The translations under genes and the position numbers were made by a program. Under the pieces are notes generated by a model that searched no databases, had not been told where the DNA came from, and saw only the letters and a program-made list of their open reading frames with translations. This document shows, piece after piece, positions 23,374 through 37,000 of a DNA stretch of 64,000 nucleotides (within the stretch, counting starts at the first letter, position 1; every line of letters begins with the position of its first letter). This DNA comes from Chondrilla cf. caribensis (Eukaryota; Porifera; Demospongiae; Chondrillida; Chondrillidae). The stretch is taken from the NCBI GenBank assembly GCA_964020155.1, contig OZ026560.1:4885259-4949258 (forward strand). Direction: 5' to 3'.

Positions 23374-23954
23374 AGATGCCGCTTTGAGTGTTATTTATTA
23401 ATCAGCTGTGCAAAGTCTAATCGAACTGCATCATTAATATTGTATCTCATCAAAAACGTGTGTCCAAGTACAAATTTGTAATTATGTAAAGTGTGTATGT
23501 TACAAAGTTGTGCTGAATGCCTCATATATGTTATGTGAAAACTGTGTCAGCTCTGTACATTTGAGGATATCCTGTGGATATCAGGATGGAGACACCATAG
23601 AAGTGCATACGAATTGACACCATTATGTGCATATCATGTGACATACATGTGCATGTCATGTAACACCATGCATGCATGTGCATCAGCATGTCATGTAACA
23701 CCATGCATGTATGTGCATGTGACATCATACATGTGTATGTCATGTAACACCATGCATGCATGTGCATGTGACATCATACATGTGCATGTCATGTAACACC
23801 ATGCATGCATGTGCGTGTGACATCATACATGTGCATGTCATGTAACACAATGCATACATGTGTATGTGACATCATGTGCAGGTCTGATGATAATGTACAT
23901 ACGTGCATGTGCTTGTCATGTGACACGCATGTATGTAGTTCTTGTAAACTGTAC
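23374..23954. other. PIGB 3' region and PEX3 3' end, with about 49-bp tandem repeat
   Basis: 23625-23890 holds copies of a tandem unit built from catgtgacatcatacatgtg and catgtcatgtaacaccatg. The region lies between PIGB's stop and PEX3's last confident coding base. The terminal PEX3 residues are either a read-through (stop at 23916) or an exon I could not identify. Confidence 0.7.
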
Positions 23955-25628
23955 CTGAACTAGCTTGTTCTGGTGGATTCCTGTGGTCAAGGAGGAAGAG
24001 CTGTCTGTAATGAGGGGAATTACTTTAGCCAGCGGCAAGGAGTTTGAGGGAGACCCTTGAACTGAGGACTGGAAGATATCTTGAATCACATTTCCAACAG
24101 CTGTTAATCCTTTCTGTACAGCTATTTCCATCACATAAGGAAGATCAGGGCTGTGTGTGTATGTGTGTGTGTATGTGGGTGTGTGTGGGGGGAGTGGGTG
24201 TGTGTGGGTACGAAAGGAGAAGCCTGGTGGATTAAGAACGCACACATCCATACCCCTGCTCGTCCCTCACCATTCAAGTACATCTTGAGTTGCATTCTTT
24301 AGGGAAGAAAGAGGACCTTCTTCTACACCCTACAAAGAGGGACACAAGGGTTGGGTTGACTTCCATTCCAAATGTTAAAATCAGAATGTAACTCACATAG
24401 AACTCAGAAGAGGAAAACATGAATGGTGCAAAAGTACCTTCTTCAGATGTTGAAAGGCTACACAATATGCGTCCAGGTACAGTCACTGATTGTGAGCATT
24501 TGTCAACTATGGGTAGTTGGGCCTCACCTCGTGTGGCGAACTTGGTCCATGACATTGGCATGGATTTGTAGCATCAGGTCCAGGACTGTGTGGACAGTGT
24601 GCTGGTCCTTGAGAGTCGTGTCGTGAAGAACCACCTGAACCGATGTCTCCACCATGTCACATACTTTAAGCAAACCTGAAAGACAGTTGAGTCAAGAACC
24701 AACGCAAAAGGTATAAAAGGTGCCAGCAGCCATTTTCAATTATAACACATTTACAGGGAGTAGCACAAAACAGTCACCTGTTTCCATGAAGTATTGTACA
24801 GATGATAGGTATTGCTTTTCAATGGAGGTGTGGTCATGCAGCTCCTCCTCCTTATCTCCACTACCGTCACTGCTGAATTCCTTGAACATATATCCACCCA
24901 AAATATTGACCTCAATTTTTAATAACACACTCAGGAGACACCCTCCATAAACCAGGGCCATATTTTGAGCAAAACCTGAAAATATCAACGAAAGTCAGGA
25001 TTCGTCTACTTCATGCAGTGTGTGCGTGTCATGTTCCATAAGATTGACTCACAATGGACACCAAACAACTCAAGCATGTCCACACTATACATATTCTTAC
25101 TTATGGTCTTTAGCTCATTCCATAGAGCAAGTTTATTTGAAGGGTTTGCCTTTAGCTGCGACGTGATGACTTCCGGATTGAACCGCTTCACCACAACACC
25201 AACCACTGTCGGCAGCATAGTGTATATGGTACTGTTACACGTCTTTTGGTTGTCGTCAAAATGTTGCTGTCTTCTATATATAGTACGCGAAGATCGAGGA
25301 CACTGAGACACACTTAGTGTGTACATGTTTGTACACACACACCGATACAGAATGCGATAAAGATTAAACTATTCCAAATATGCCATACATGTTTAGTTTA
25401 CCTGGCGGAATCTATTTGCGAGGCTACGTTGGCTTCGGACCATTTCAGCAATCTTCGTCGCAAAATGCGCGGGCCAAAATAAGCTGTGGATGGATAAGTT
25501 GGAGTAGTAAAGTCGAGAAGAATCGAAAGTCGACAAAACCCTGCTAAACCGTCCAACTAACCAACCGCTGTAACAGTTCCCAAACCTCCAATAACCAGAG
25601 CTGTATTCCTCTTCCAACCGGGAGCCAT
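23955..25628 (-). CDS. PEX3: Peroxisomal biogenesis factor 3
   Basis: Peroxisomal membrane protein that docks PEX19 and inserts peroxisomal membrane proteins. Exons: 25562-25628, 25402-25483, 25105-25273 (donor GTAAGA), 24778-24975, 24528-24675, 24386-24457 (approximate), 24269-24330 (approximate), 23955-24150. Seen: a short N-terminus MAPGWKRNTALVIGG with a hydrophobic segment; a conserved stretch SARRQQHFDDNQKTCN, then STIYTMLP and NPSNKLALWNELKTIS; FAQNMALVYGGCLL and VNILGGY; QYLSSVQYF; and near the end SLPLAKVIPLI. All match the human order and spacing. The C-terminus is not settled: the last exon either reads through a GTACAG donor to a stop at 23916 or splices to an unseen exon. The N-terminus begins 119 bp from the stop of the neighbouring minus-strand gene. 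Confidence 0.92.
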
Positions 25629-25746
25629 TTTGTTACCCAGAGAGGGCCTTCCCCTAATTATTACGTCATTATAGTAGCTCAAATCATTGATCAACAATTA
25701 ATGTGACTATTAATTTTACGTGTTTCCGTGTATTAATTCCGCTTCT

Positions 25747-28700
25747 TTAATAAAAGTCCACTTCTCTGGGAGATTTATGATGCTGAAAGCTGCTCTGGTG
25801 GATGGTCCTGTATACTCCTTGGTTCACACAGGCTCTACCAGACTGGGGGCACTGCCAATGACTCTGCTTCAGCTACAGAAGAGAAAAGATTAAAGTACTT
25901 GAGGTCTCCCACCCAGAACCAACTGCCCAGGGGCGTTTATTAACAGTACACTCATTAGCTCGGTTGGGCTATGGTTTAGTGTTGTGGATTGAATGCAACT
26001 GACAGCTGTCCCGCTCTTTGAGGTAGATCTGACTTTGTTAAGGCATCGTTCCCTACACCCGCACATCTACAGACAATAATTGGTTGACATAGTCTGTGGT
26101 GGGACCTACTTAACTAGAGTGCACTTCAAGGAGCACTTGTATGGAGGAGCATGATATGTGTACAGTAACACAGTTGTATGTGCTAACTTCACTAACATAA
26201 CATGTTGGCATAGCAGACTATCCAGTTATGGGGGCTTGGCAAATTCTGACCAGTGTTCCCCTCAGGGTAAAGTGGCAACGGGGTGCTAACGACCCCTGGG
26301 GGCACTCCATCGTGATCACCAACTTGGTTGTTTGGTTGCTATTGCTCTGACAGGTTCTATGCCCCATGTCCACACTACACCCGACATCCAATTCCATGCT
26401 CTTCATACTCACAACGCATGTAATAATGTACTGTATTATACAGAATATTCACATTGCTGTTCCCAGGTACGTATTTAGGAATTCATGTATATTTCTATCT
26501 TTCCTTTTTACTGTTGGAAATACAGCATGTGTTGCACCTTGTTCCAAGTGTGCAGGGGAACACTGCCAACCCTTCACACATCCACGAGTCTCTGCACTGT
26601 CACTAATCCTCATCTCACCTTGTTCAGAGCAGCAGGGTTGAGCTTCTCTCTGGGGACTCTTGGCAGAGGATGGTGAACAAAGGCAGTGGTGGACAGGTAT
26701 TGATCTGCAGAGAGTGAAGTAGTGTAATGTCAGGAGTCAAGGTAACCCAGTGTTCCAAGTTCCCCCAGTGTTCCAAGTTCCCCCAGTGTTCCAAGTTCCC
26801 CCAGTGTTCCAAGTTGCCCCAGTGTTCCAAGTTACCCCAGTGTTCCAAGTTACCCAAGTGTTCCAAGTCACCCCGGTGTTCCAAGCTACCCCAGTGTTAC
26901 AAGTTCCCCCACTGTTCCAAGTTAACCCAGTGTTTCAAGTTACCACGGTGTTGCCGCCATTTTACCATACATGGTGACAGGTCCACATACCTGGATTTTG
27001 GTATGGGAACTGAATGCTGTCCTTTGGTGGAGGTCTGATGTAGTGCTGCTGGTCATAAGGTGGCTGGTAGGTGGACATCACCAAGGACTGAGGAGGGAGA
27101 TGGTTGGAGGGACATCCTATTTGAAAATGAGACTCAACCCTGGTGTGGGCTCCCTGGATGTGCCTGGGGTAGAACCCAGGGGGAGGCTACAGAGATGACA
27201 AAAGATAAAGTGAAGATTTACAACAGAAGTTGATTTGCAGATTTTATGTATGTGCACGTGCATGTTGGATCCTGGACATGTTTTTGATAATCTTACATAC
27301 GTAAATAATCAGAAACACGCACATTATGACAAACACAAACACACTGAAAGAACACTCTTGCATTACTAGACCCATTCGGCCCTGTTCCAATCATAATTGT
27401 GGCCTGAACGAGGTCCCATTTGAAAGACAGAATAGACGATGTGTTTAGATTGCACAAGACCATTGAAAGACTACAGTATCTTACCAACTGTTAGATCTAC
27501 ACAACTCACTGCTCTGTGCGAGTGCTGCATTGATGAGAAGTTCATCCTAGCAGTGACCCTACCAGCATCCATGTCTCCTTGAGGAAAATGGCTGACATTC
27601 ATATCGGATGAGATCACAGGGGGATGCCCTGCCGGTGGAAAGCAATTCAGGGGAATTCCCTTTGATGACACTACCACCTGGTTGAAGGGATTAATCCTAA
27701 CATCACCGGGATGGAAGTTTGATTGATGGGTCCTGACAAAGGCTTGAGCTCTCTGATATGAGGGGACGGATGATGGCATTGGAGCCTCATATGACAGCTG
27801 ATTGTTAGTGGGTGGGATGGGAAACTTCCCAAAGTCACCTACACGAGTATGACAAAGGAAAAATGAACATAATACCACCAATGCTCCATATGACCTCTGC
27901 TATGTTGAAACTCTACAGTAAGACATTGCATTAATGTTGAACTATTGATCAACATTTGCAATTAATTGTGATATTCGACAGAGACAGTTATAACATATCG
28001 GCATAAAATCTGATATCACAATTGTTACTGCCAGGCATTAGCAAACAACGTGCTCATATGGTGGTCCACTGGACTTGACAATCTGTCTCATTTCCCTTCA
28101 CAAATGTGGTCAATTAATGATAATTTGTTGTGTTCATTTATCAGTGTTTCCCGCCCTGGATAGAACAGCATCATGTGCTGAGAAGCCAAGGTGCACACTT
28201 AAATATTAACAATGCCCAATCCACCTACGTACATGTATTAAGGGATTAATATGTCTTTTGATATTATTGTCGGAACTGCAGCAGGGTGATTGTTCCGGGT
28301 ACACTGGGGAACAGTGACATGTGACAATGCCCGACACTCACCCTGGAGGGGAATTGAGGATGTTTTCAGGTGATTTAAGTCCTCGTTTGCTCTCGGCAAC
28401 AGCGGCAGGGAACGATACTGGTAGTCCCTCTGTTGAGAGGACAGAGGGAGGGGGCTTTCCCTGGAAACATGGTCTTCTAATAAACCACCTGTAAACAACA
28501 ACAAAATATCATACGTACGTATGTGCGTACATGCACGGTATTTAGGCTAAACAAACAACAAATTGGATTCAGTGTACACATATGGTAAGTACATGTACAC
28601 ACATGGTATGTACGTACATGTATACATATGTTTGTCATTGGCTGTAAATGAACCTACAGTACATCAATAATTATTATTATTTGAAACCCCCTCTCCCACC

Positions 28701-29496
28701 CCACCCCCCACAGGAGGAAATGATTATGAGAAAATGTGATTGAAATATTAGCATGTGGTTCATTCTTATACAAAAATCTTACTAATCTACCACCCCTGGG
28801 GATAATAGTACCTGCTAAAACTATGCACTAATCCCCTTACCTAGCCCATGCGGGGTAGGGTGGGTATACACATAGGTGGATATTATGTTCTAAAGAACCT
28901 GTCACTGTGTGTCTTGCTGTCATGTTCCCTCTCGCTCTCCTTGAGGTGCTGCTGTACCGATGCGATTTGGGAGGGAACGGTTGTTGAGTCGCGTTACAGA
29001 AAATACCGTGGTACTCCGAAGACATGTCCTTGCGATTGTCAAGCGTTCCAAGAAGGTTTCCATGGTGGCCTGTTGTCTCCGCCAGATGCGTCCTCGGCTG
29101 GAATTGAGCTCGTAGCATTGCGCTTTCTTCCCCAACTGGTTTATATGAATCTCTTTGAGTCGAAGAACCCGTTCCTCTACCGTGGTCTATCTCCATTCTG
29201 AAGTGGCTCTGAAAACACGAGTTGGGGTCTCCTTCCATTCGATTACTCTTTTCTAGCGGAGGTTTTTTAAACGTGTCCTTACTGGTGGACTCCTGAGAAC
29301 TGCTGTAGCAGTGGTGTTTCGGGATGACGTTAGCAGGCGGGGGTTCGGTCATCGGCGGCTGACGCTCAGTCTGGCAAGAAATGTAATCCCGTTGAAAAGT
29401 GGATTCGAACGCATCTTTGATCTTAGTCAGGCTGTGCTGTTTGGCGACTCCGGTGATAGTGCATCTGGGACAGTTCTCCTTCGAGTACTTCGACAT
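25747..29496 (-). CDS. Putative axonemal microtubule-associated protein (SAXO/TEX45-like)
   Basis: Exons that join by phase: 28899-29496, 28342-28488, 27485-27838, 26991-27186, 26619-26704, possibly 26251-26346, and 25747-25872. The exon 3/4 junction needs a GTTGGT donor at 27491 or a missed small exon. The product is disordered-looking, rich in Pro/Ser/His, with scattered short motifs of the form S-H/N-F-x-x-G: SHFRMEID, SNFHPGD, SHFPQGD, ESHFQIG, plus STFQRDYI, LSTTAFVHHPLPRVPR and, at the end, NQGVYRTIHQSSFQHH then KSPREVDFY. Known: stabiliser-of-axonemal-microtubules-type and TEX45/PPP1R32-type ciliary proteins carry such repeated short microtubule-inner-protein motifs. The assignment is by style, not a full alignment, and could be wrong; the gene itself is well supported by its phased exons. 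Confidence 0.55.
26735..26955. repeat. About 18-bp minisatellite in the SAXO-like gene intron
   Basis: Twelve or so copies of tgttccaagttcccccag with variants, between exons at 26704 and 26991. Confidence 0.93.
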
Positions 29497-30350
29497 CTTC
29501 TCTTATAAGCAGAAGTGTAACGTAGAATAAATACACTCGAGGATTATATTGGACTACTTGTAAAATAGCAGTTGATAGCAATACGTGTTTGTTGTTGGTG
29601 CTAAGGTACTCAACCAACTTGTGTTGATGAGTTCAATTAGCCCTTTAAACTGTTAACAGCCAATCCACAAAGATTTCCTAGCGATAGCGAACATACGTCG
29701 AGCATCTCGAAAAGATATTATAGATTGTAATATGCATTCATACGCGTAGCTGCAACGGAGTATTTATATTGCGCAAAAAAGATGGCCGATTTCAAAACGC
29801 CGAGAAGTAGAAATTGGGTTGGAATTCGAGCGCAACGGCTTCGACGAAGGTTATATCATAGACCCTAGATACCTAGGAACTATGATTATATATTCAGTGA
29901 AGTTTCTTCTAAATCTGAAAGCGATGCTTAAGTAATTCAAGCTTGGAGATGGGCTGTTTCAAAATTCAATTCAACTTCGTCTTGCGTGAATCGGGACCAG
30001 ACCATGCCAGGGCAGTGAACACCAGGTAACAATTTGTCACCTCACGCAACCCCTGAGTCCGAGGCTTCCTTTTTGTATCACATTTATTGTTCTTTGATTT
30101 GAATAATAATGTGTTTCTCCCTAAAATCAAATCAGAGATAGGTGTTTCGACCCTAAGTTGAGATTTGAAAACTGTAGTGCTAGGACCAGAATTTGACCTC
30201 ATAGCACCATCTTCAATAACTAGTGTTACTGAACTCGTATGAAGATGGGCAGTGTTTCAGGACTTAGTTTCCAATCCAAGCCGTCTGGGCTTGACACACC
30301 GCCTCCCCAATGAGCTACATCAGAATCAGAACCAGAAGTCTTATTTATAC
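29497..30350. other. Intergenic spacer, nothing firm
   Basis: Upstream region of the SAXO-like gene. A 28-codon start at 29781 (MADFKTPRSRNWVG...) ending in a stop is seen, but there is no second exon. No repeat or RNA gene recognised. The TSD of the next element begins at 30343. Confidence 0.55.
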
Positions 30351-30709
30351 TAGGGCTGGGAATCGGCTGTAATCTTCAAATCGATTATCAGTACATATTA
30401 ACCGATTGATTAATCGATTAATCACAGGAAGTAATTTAAGTGGGCGTAACCGGAAACCACTCCCACTCCATTAGACTAAGTGGTCATCCAATAGACATGA
30501 AGTGAAGTCCATAGAATCCTTTTCACATTTCAGGTAAATACTGAACCCATGGAGTGAAGGTTCTGGGTAATAAGGTGGGGGTGGTTTCCTGTTCTACTCA
30601 CTTAATTACTTCCTGTGATTAATCGATTTGCTTGCACTATTAACGATAATCAGATTTGAAATGAAAATCGATTGATTAATCGATTAATCGAATAATCGTC
30701 CCAGCACTA
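30351..30709. mobile_element. Non-autonomous hAT-type MITE (359 bp)
   Basis: Exact 8-bp target-site duplication atttatac at 30343-30350 and 30710-30717. Ends: tagggctggga at the left and tcccagcacta at the right (inverted, one mismatch). Just inside are arrays of attaatcgattaatcg, and the element folds on itself over much of its length (the aggaagtaatt / aattacttcct arms at about 30425 and 30603). TAG(G/T)GCTGGGA ends plus 8-bp duplication are typical of hAT MITEs. Confidence 0.9.
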
Positions 30710-31079
30710 ATTTATACTGGGGCAGCCACTAGCCCATAGGACTACTATTGAGGTGCCCAGTAAAAATACAACACAGAACATGAATGAGCAAGACAAAAAA
30801 TACAATTACATAGGGATTAAGGGTTATTTTTATATAAATATAATAGTAAGCTGTAATGATAGTATTAAAAAAATTCAAGTTAATTAGTATAGGTTAAATA
30901 TTGAGCTTAACATCAAAAGGTGCTTAGCATTTTTTTCCCTATTCTCTGCAATACATTGGGCATATTAAACATTTTCAAATTTACATAGGTGAACAGGTGA
31001 CTAACAGTTTTTCAGTATCTAGTTCCCAGCCAAAGTTAGTTCTGAACCAAATATCAGGTTAATCATACAATGCATCAGA
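30710..31079. other. Spacer leading into the satellite
   Basis: AT-rich non-coding sequence. Degenerate satellite-like words appear from about 30900, but clear units begin only near 31080. Confidence 0.6.
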
Positions 31080-34000
31080 GAGTATAGAAGAAAACAAATG
31101 ATTAGCACTTTCTTAAATAGCTCATGGGTGAGGGGCGTGTCAACCTGATACTTTTACCAGAATTAGCTGAGAACATGAACTAACTTATGAAACAATTCCT
31201 ATATGTGGCCGGTAACCATAGCTACATCTGGAGGCGCTTAATATTTTTCCAATGCGTGGAAGCATAGGTGATGGAGTATCTATGGTGGAAGGGTATAGGA
31301 GAAAAAAATGCCAAGCACCTTTTTGTATAGCTCATGGGAAAGGGGGGGTGTCAACCTGATATATCACCAGATCTATATAGCTGGGATCTCTCATGCCATA
31401 TGTGGCCCATAATTCTAGCTAAATTCGAAGGTGTTTATTATTTTTTCAATATATGGGAGAGTCAACCTGATATTTTCACCATACCTAGCTGGAGACATGA
31501 ACTAACTTATGAAACAATTCCCATCTCCGTATCTTGCCTGTAACCATAGCTACATTCGGAGGTGCTTAATATTGTTTCAATGTATGGGAAGTATAGGAGA
31601 GAAAAAACGTTAAGCACCTTTTTGTATAGGTCATGGGAGAGGTGGCGTATCAACCTGATATTTTCACCATACTTAGCTGGAGACATGAACTAACTTATGA
31701 AACAATTCCCATCTCCATATCTTGCCTGTAACCATAGCTACATTCGGAGGTGCTTAATATTGTTTCAATGTATGGGAAGTATAGGAGAAAAAAACGTTAA
31801 GCACCTTTTTGTGTAGCTCATGGAAGAGGTGGCGTATCAACCTGATATTTTCACCATACTTAGCTGTAGACATGAACTAACTTATGAAACAATTCCCATC
31901 TCCATATCTTGCCTGTAACCATAGCTACATTCGGAGGTGCTTAATATTGTTTCAATGTATGGGAAGTATAGGAGAGAAAAAAACGTTAAGCACCTTTTTG
32001 TGTAGCTCATGGGAGAGGTGGCGTATCAACCTGATATTTTCACCATAACTAGCTGGAGACATGAACTAACTTATGAAACAATTCCCATCTCCGTATCTTG
32101 CCTGTAACCATAGCTACATTCAGAGGTGCTTAATATTGTTTAAATACGTATATGAGAGAGTATAGGAGAAAAAAACGTTAAGCACCTCTTTGTATAGGTC
32201 ATGGGAGAGGTGGCGTATCAACCTGATATTTCACCATACCTAGCTGGGGACATGAACTAACTTATGAAACAATTCCCATCTCCATATCTTGCCTGTAACC
32301 ATAGCTACATTCGGAGGTGCTTAATATTGTTTCAATGTATGGGAAGTATACGTAGGAGAGAAAAAACGTTAAGCACCTTTCTGTATAGGTCATGGGAGAG
32401 GTGGCGTATCAACCTGATATTTTTACCATACCTAGCTGGGGACATGAACTAACTTATGAAACAATTCCCATCTCCGTATCTTGCCTGTAACCATAGCTAC
32501 ATTCGGAGGTGCTTAATATTGTTTCAATGTATGGGAAGTATAGGAGAAAAAAACGTTAAGCACCTTTTTGTGTAGCTCATGGAAGAGGTGGCGTATCAAC
32601 CTGATATTTTCACCATACTTAGCTGGAGACATGAACTAACTTATGAAATAATTCCCATCTCCATATCTTGCCTGTAACCATAGCTACATTCGGAGGTGCT
32701 TAATATTGTTTCAATGTATGGGAAGTATAGGAGAGAAAAAAACGTTAAGCACCTTTTTGTGTAGCTCATGGGAGAGGTGGCGTATCAACCTGATATTTTC
32801 ACCATAACTAGCTGGAGACATGAACTAACTTATGAAACAATTCCCATCTCCGTATCTTGCCTGTAACCATAGCTACATTCGGAGGTGCTTAATATTGTTT
32901 CAATGTATGGGAAGTACGTATAGGAGAGAAAAAACGTTAAGCACCTTTTTGTATAGCTCATGGGAGAGGTGGCGTATCAACCTGATATTTTTACCATACT
33001 TAGCTGTAGACATGAACTAACTTATGAAACAATTCCCATCTCCGTATCTTGCCTGTAACCATAGCTACATTCGGAGGTGCTTAATATTGTTTCAATGTAC
33101 GTATGGGAAGTATAGGAGAAAAAAACGTTAAGCACCTTTTTGTGTAGCTCATGGAAGAGGTGGCGTATCAACCTGATATTTTCACCATACTTAGCTGGAG
33201 ACATGAACTAACTTATGAAATAATTCCCATCTCCATATCTTGCCTGTAACCATAGCTACATTCGGAGGTGCTTAATATTGTTTCAATGTATGGGAAGTAC
33301 GTATAGGAGAGAAAAAAACGTTAAGCACCTTTTTGTGTAGCTCATGGGAGAGGTGGCGTATCAACCTGATATTTTCACCATAACTAGCTGGAGACATGAA
33401 CTAACTTATGAAACAATTCCCATCTCCGTATCTTGCCTGTAACCATAGCTACATTCGGAGGTGCTTAATATTGTTTCAATGTATGGGAAGTACGTATAGG
33501 AGAGAAAAAAACGTTAAGCACCTTTTTGTGTAGCTCATGGGAGAGGTGGCGTATCAACCTGATATTTTCACCATAACTAGCTGGAGACATGAACTAACTT
33601 ATGAAACAATTCCCATCTCCGTATCTTGCCTGTAACCATAGCTACATTCGGAGGTGCTTAATATTGTTTCAATGTATGGGAAGTATAGGAGAGAAAAAAC
33701 GTTAAGCACCTTTTTGTATAGCTCATGGGAGAGGTGGCGTATCAACCTGATATTTTTACCATACTTAGCTGGGGACATGAACTAACTTATGAAACAATTC
33801 GTATCTCCGTATCTTGCCTGTAACCATAGCTACCTTCGGAGGTGCTTAATATTGTTTCAATGTATGGGAGAGTATAGGAGAAAAAAACGTTAAGCGCCTT
33901 TTTGTATAGCTCATGGGAGAGGTGGCGTATCAACCTGATATTTTCACCATACCTAGCTGGGGACATGAACTAACTTATGAAACAATTCCCATCTCCATAT

Positions 34001-34089
34001 CTTGCCTGTAACCATAGCTACATTCGGAGGTGCTTAATATTGTTTCAATGTATGGGAAGTATAGGAGAAAAAAAAGTTAAGCACCTTTT
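31080..34089 (+). repeat. Satellite family A, left arm
   Basis: About 16 tandem units of roughly 185-195 bp, each with gaactaacttatgaaacaat, gtaaccatagctacattc, taggagaaaaaa and catgggagaggtggcgtatc. The outermost units (31080-31450) are more diverged than inner ones. ORFs of about 60 codons that recur here (MKQFPSPYLA...) are repeat shadows. Confidence 0.95.
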
Positions 34090-37000
34090 CATAACTTAGT
34101 TCGCATCTCCAACTAGATTTGTTGAAAATATCAGGGCGACACGCCCCATCTCCCATGAGATATGCAGGATGGTGCTAAGTGCATTTTTTCCATATTCTCC
34201 CCCACACATTGAATGTGGTGCTACGTATGGCCAAAATTTGGCCATAGCACCACCTTGAATAACAAAGGTTACAGAGAACACAAAGTGATGGGAAGTGTTT
34301 CATAACTTAGTTCGCATCTCCAACTAGATTTGTTGAAAATATCAGGGCGACACGCTCCCTCTCCCACGAGATATGCAGGATGGTGCTAAGTGCATTTTTT
34401 CCGTATTCTCCCCCACACATTGACTGTGGTGCTATGGCCAAAATTTGGCCATAGCACCACTTTGAATAACAAGGGTTACAGAGAACACAAAGTGATGGGA
34501 AGTGTTTCATAACTTAGTTTACATCTCCAACTAGATTTGTTGAAAATATCAGGGCGACACGCTCCCTCTCCCACGAGATATGCAGGATGGTGCTAAGTGT
34601 ATTTTTCCATATTCTCCCCCATACATTGACTGTGGTGCTATGGCCAAAATTTGGCCATAGCACCACCTTGAATAACAAGGGTTACAGAGCACACAAAGTG
34701 ATGGGAAGTGTTTCATAACTTAGTTTACATCTCCAACTAGATTTGTTGAAAATATCAGGGCGACACGCCCCCTCTCCCACGAGATATGCAGGATGGTGCT
34801 ATGGCCAAAATTTGGCCAAAGCACCACCTTGAATAACAAGGGTTACAGAGCACACAAAGTGCTGCGAAGTGTTTCATAACTTAGTTTACATCTCCAACTA
34901 GATTTGTTGAAAATATCAGGGCGACATGCTCCCTCTCCCACGAGATATGCAGGATGGTGCTAAGTGTATTTTTCCATATTCTCCCCCATACATTGACTGT
35001 GGTGCTATGGCCAAATTTTGGCCATAGCACCACCTTGAATAACAAGGGTTACAGAGCACACAAAGTGATGGGAAGTGTTTCATAACTTAGTTTACATCTC
35101 CAACTAGATTTGTTGAAAATATCAGGGCGACACGCTCCCTCTCCCACAAGATATGCAGGATGGTGCTAAGTGTATTTTTCCATATTCTCCCCCATACATT
35201 GACTGTGGTGCTATGGCCAAAATTTGGCCATAGCACCACTTTGAATAACAAGGGTTACAGAGCACACAAAGTGATGTGAGGTGTTTCATAACTTAGTTTA
35301 CATCTCCAACTAGATTTGTTGAAAATATCAGGGCGACACGCCCCTCTCCCACGAGATATGTAGGATGGTGCTACGGCCAAAATTTGGCCATAGCACCACC
35401 TTGAATAACAAGGGTTACAGAGAACACAAAGTGATGGGAAGTGTTTCATAACTTAGTTCGCATCTCCAACTAGATTTGTTGAAAATATCAGGGCGACACG
35501 CTCCCTCTCCCACGAGATATGCAGGATGGTGCTAAGTGTATTTTTCCATATTCTCCCCCATACATTGACTGTGGTGCTATGGCCAAAATTTGGCCATAGC
35601 ACCACCTTGAATAACAAGGGTTACAGAGAACACAAAGTGATGGGAAGTGTTTCATAACTTAGTTTACATCTCCAACTAGATTTGTTGAAAATATCAGGGC
35701 GACATGCCCCTCTCCCACGAGATATGTAGGATGGTGCTACGTACGGCCAAAATTTGGCCATAGCACCACCTTGAATAACAAGGGTTACAGAGAACACAAA
35801 GTGATGGGAAGTGTTTCATAACTTAGTTCGCATCTCCAACTAGATTTGTTGAAAATATCAGGGCGACACGCTCCCTCTCCCACGAGATATGCAGGATGGT
35901 GCTAAGTGCATTTTTCCATATTCTCCCCCATACATTGACTGTGGTGCTATGGCCAAAATTTGGCCATAGCACCACCTTGAATAACAAGGGTTACAGAGAA
36001 CACAAAGTGATGGGAAGTGTTTCATAACTTAGTTTACATCTCCAACTAGATTTGTTGAAAATATCAGGGCGACACGCCCCCTCTCCCACGAGATATGCAG
36101 GATGGTGCTAAGTGTATTTTTCCATATTCTCCCCCATACATTGACTGTGGTGCTATGGCCAAAATTTGGCCATAGCACCACTTTGAATAACAAGGGTTAC
36201 AGAGCACACAAAGTGATGGGAAGTGTTTCATAACTTAGTTCGCATCTCCAACTAGATTTGTTGAAAATATCAGGGCGACACGCCCCCTCTCCCACGAGAT
36301 ATGCAGGATGGTGCTAAGTGCATTTTTTCCATATTCTCCCCCACACATTGACTGTGGTGCTATGGCCAAAATTTGGCCATAGCACCACCTTGAATAACAA
36401 GGGTTACAGAGAACACAAAGTGATGGGAAGTGTTTCATAACTTAGTTTACATCTCCAACTAGATTTGTTGAAAATATCAGGGCGACACGCTCCCTCTCCC
36501 ACGAGATATGCAGGATGGTGCTAAGTGTATTTTTCCATATTCTCCCCCATACATTGACTGTGGTGCTATGGCCAAAATTTGGCCATAGCACCACCTTGAA
36601 TAACAAGGGTTACAGAGAACACAAAGTGATGGGAAGTGTTTCATAACTTAGTTTACATCTCCAACTAGATTTGTTGAAAATATCAGGGCAACACGCTCCC
36701 TCTCCCACAAGATATGCAGGATGGTGCTAAGTGTATTTTTCCATATTCTCCCCCATACATTGACTGTGGTGCTATGGCCAAAATTTGGCCATAGCACCAC
36801 TTTGAATAACAAGGGTTACAGAGCACACAAAGTGATGTGAGGTGTTTCATAACTTAGTTTACATCTCCAACTAGATTTGTTGAAAATATCAGGGCGACAC
36901 GCCCCTCTCCCACGAGATATGCAGGATGGTGCTAAGTGTATTTTTCCATATTCTCCCCCATACATTGACTGTGGTGCTATGGCCAAAATTTGGCCATAGC

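Noticed and set aside
23400..23460. Possible last PEX3 exon (reading DAVRLDFAQLINK)
   Set aside because: No acceptor in the right phase; the resemblance to the vertebrate end is weak.
29781..29870. Short start MADFKTPRSRNWVG... upstream of the second MITE
   Set aside because: A stop after 28 codons, no second exon, and no family resemblance.
32264..33020. Recurring plus-strand ORFs (MKQFPSPYLACNHS...)
   Set aside because: Same reason: frames within family A satellite units.
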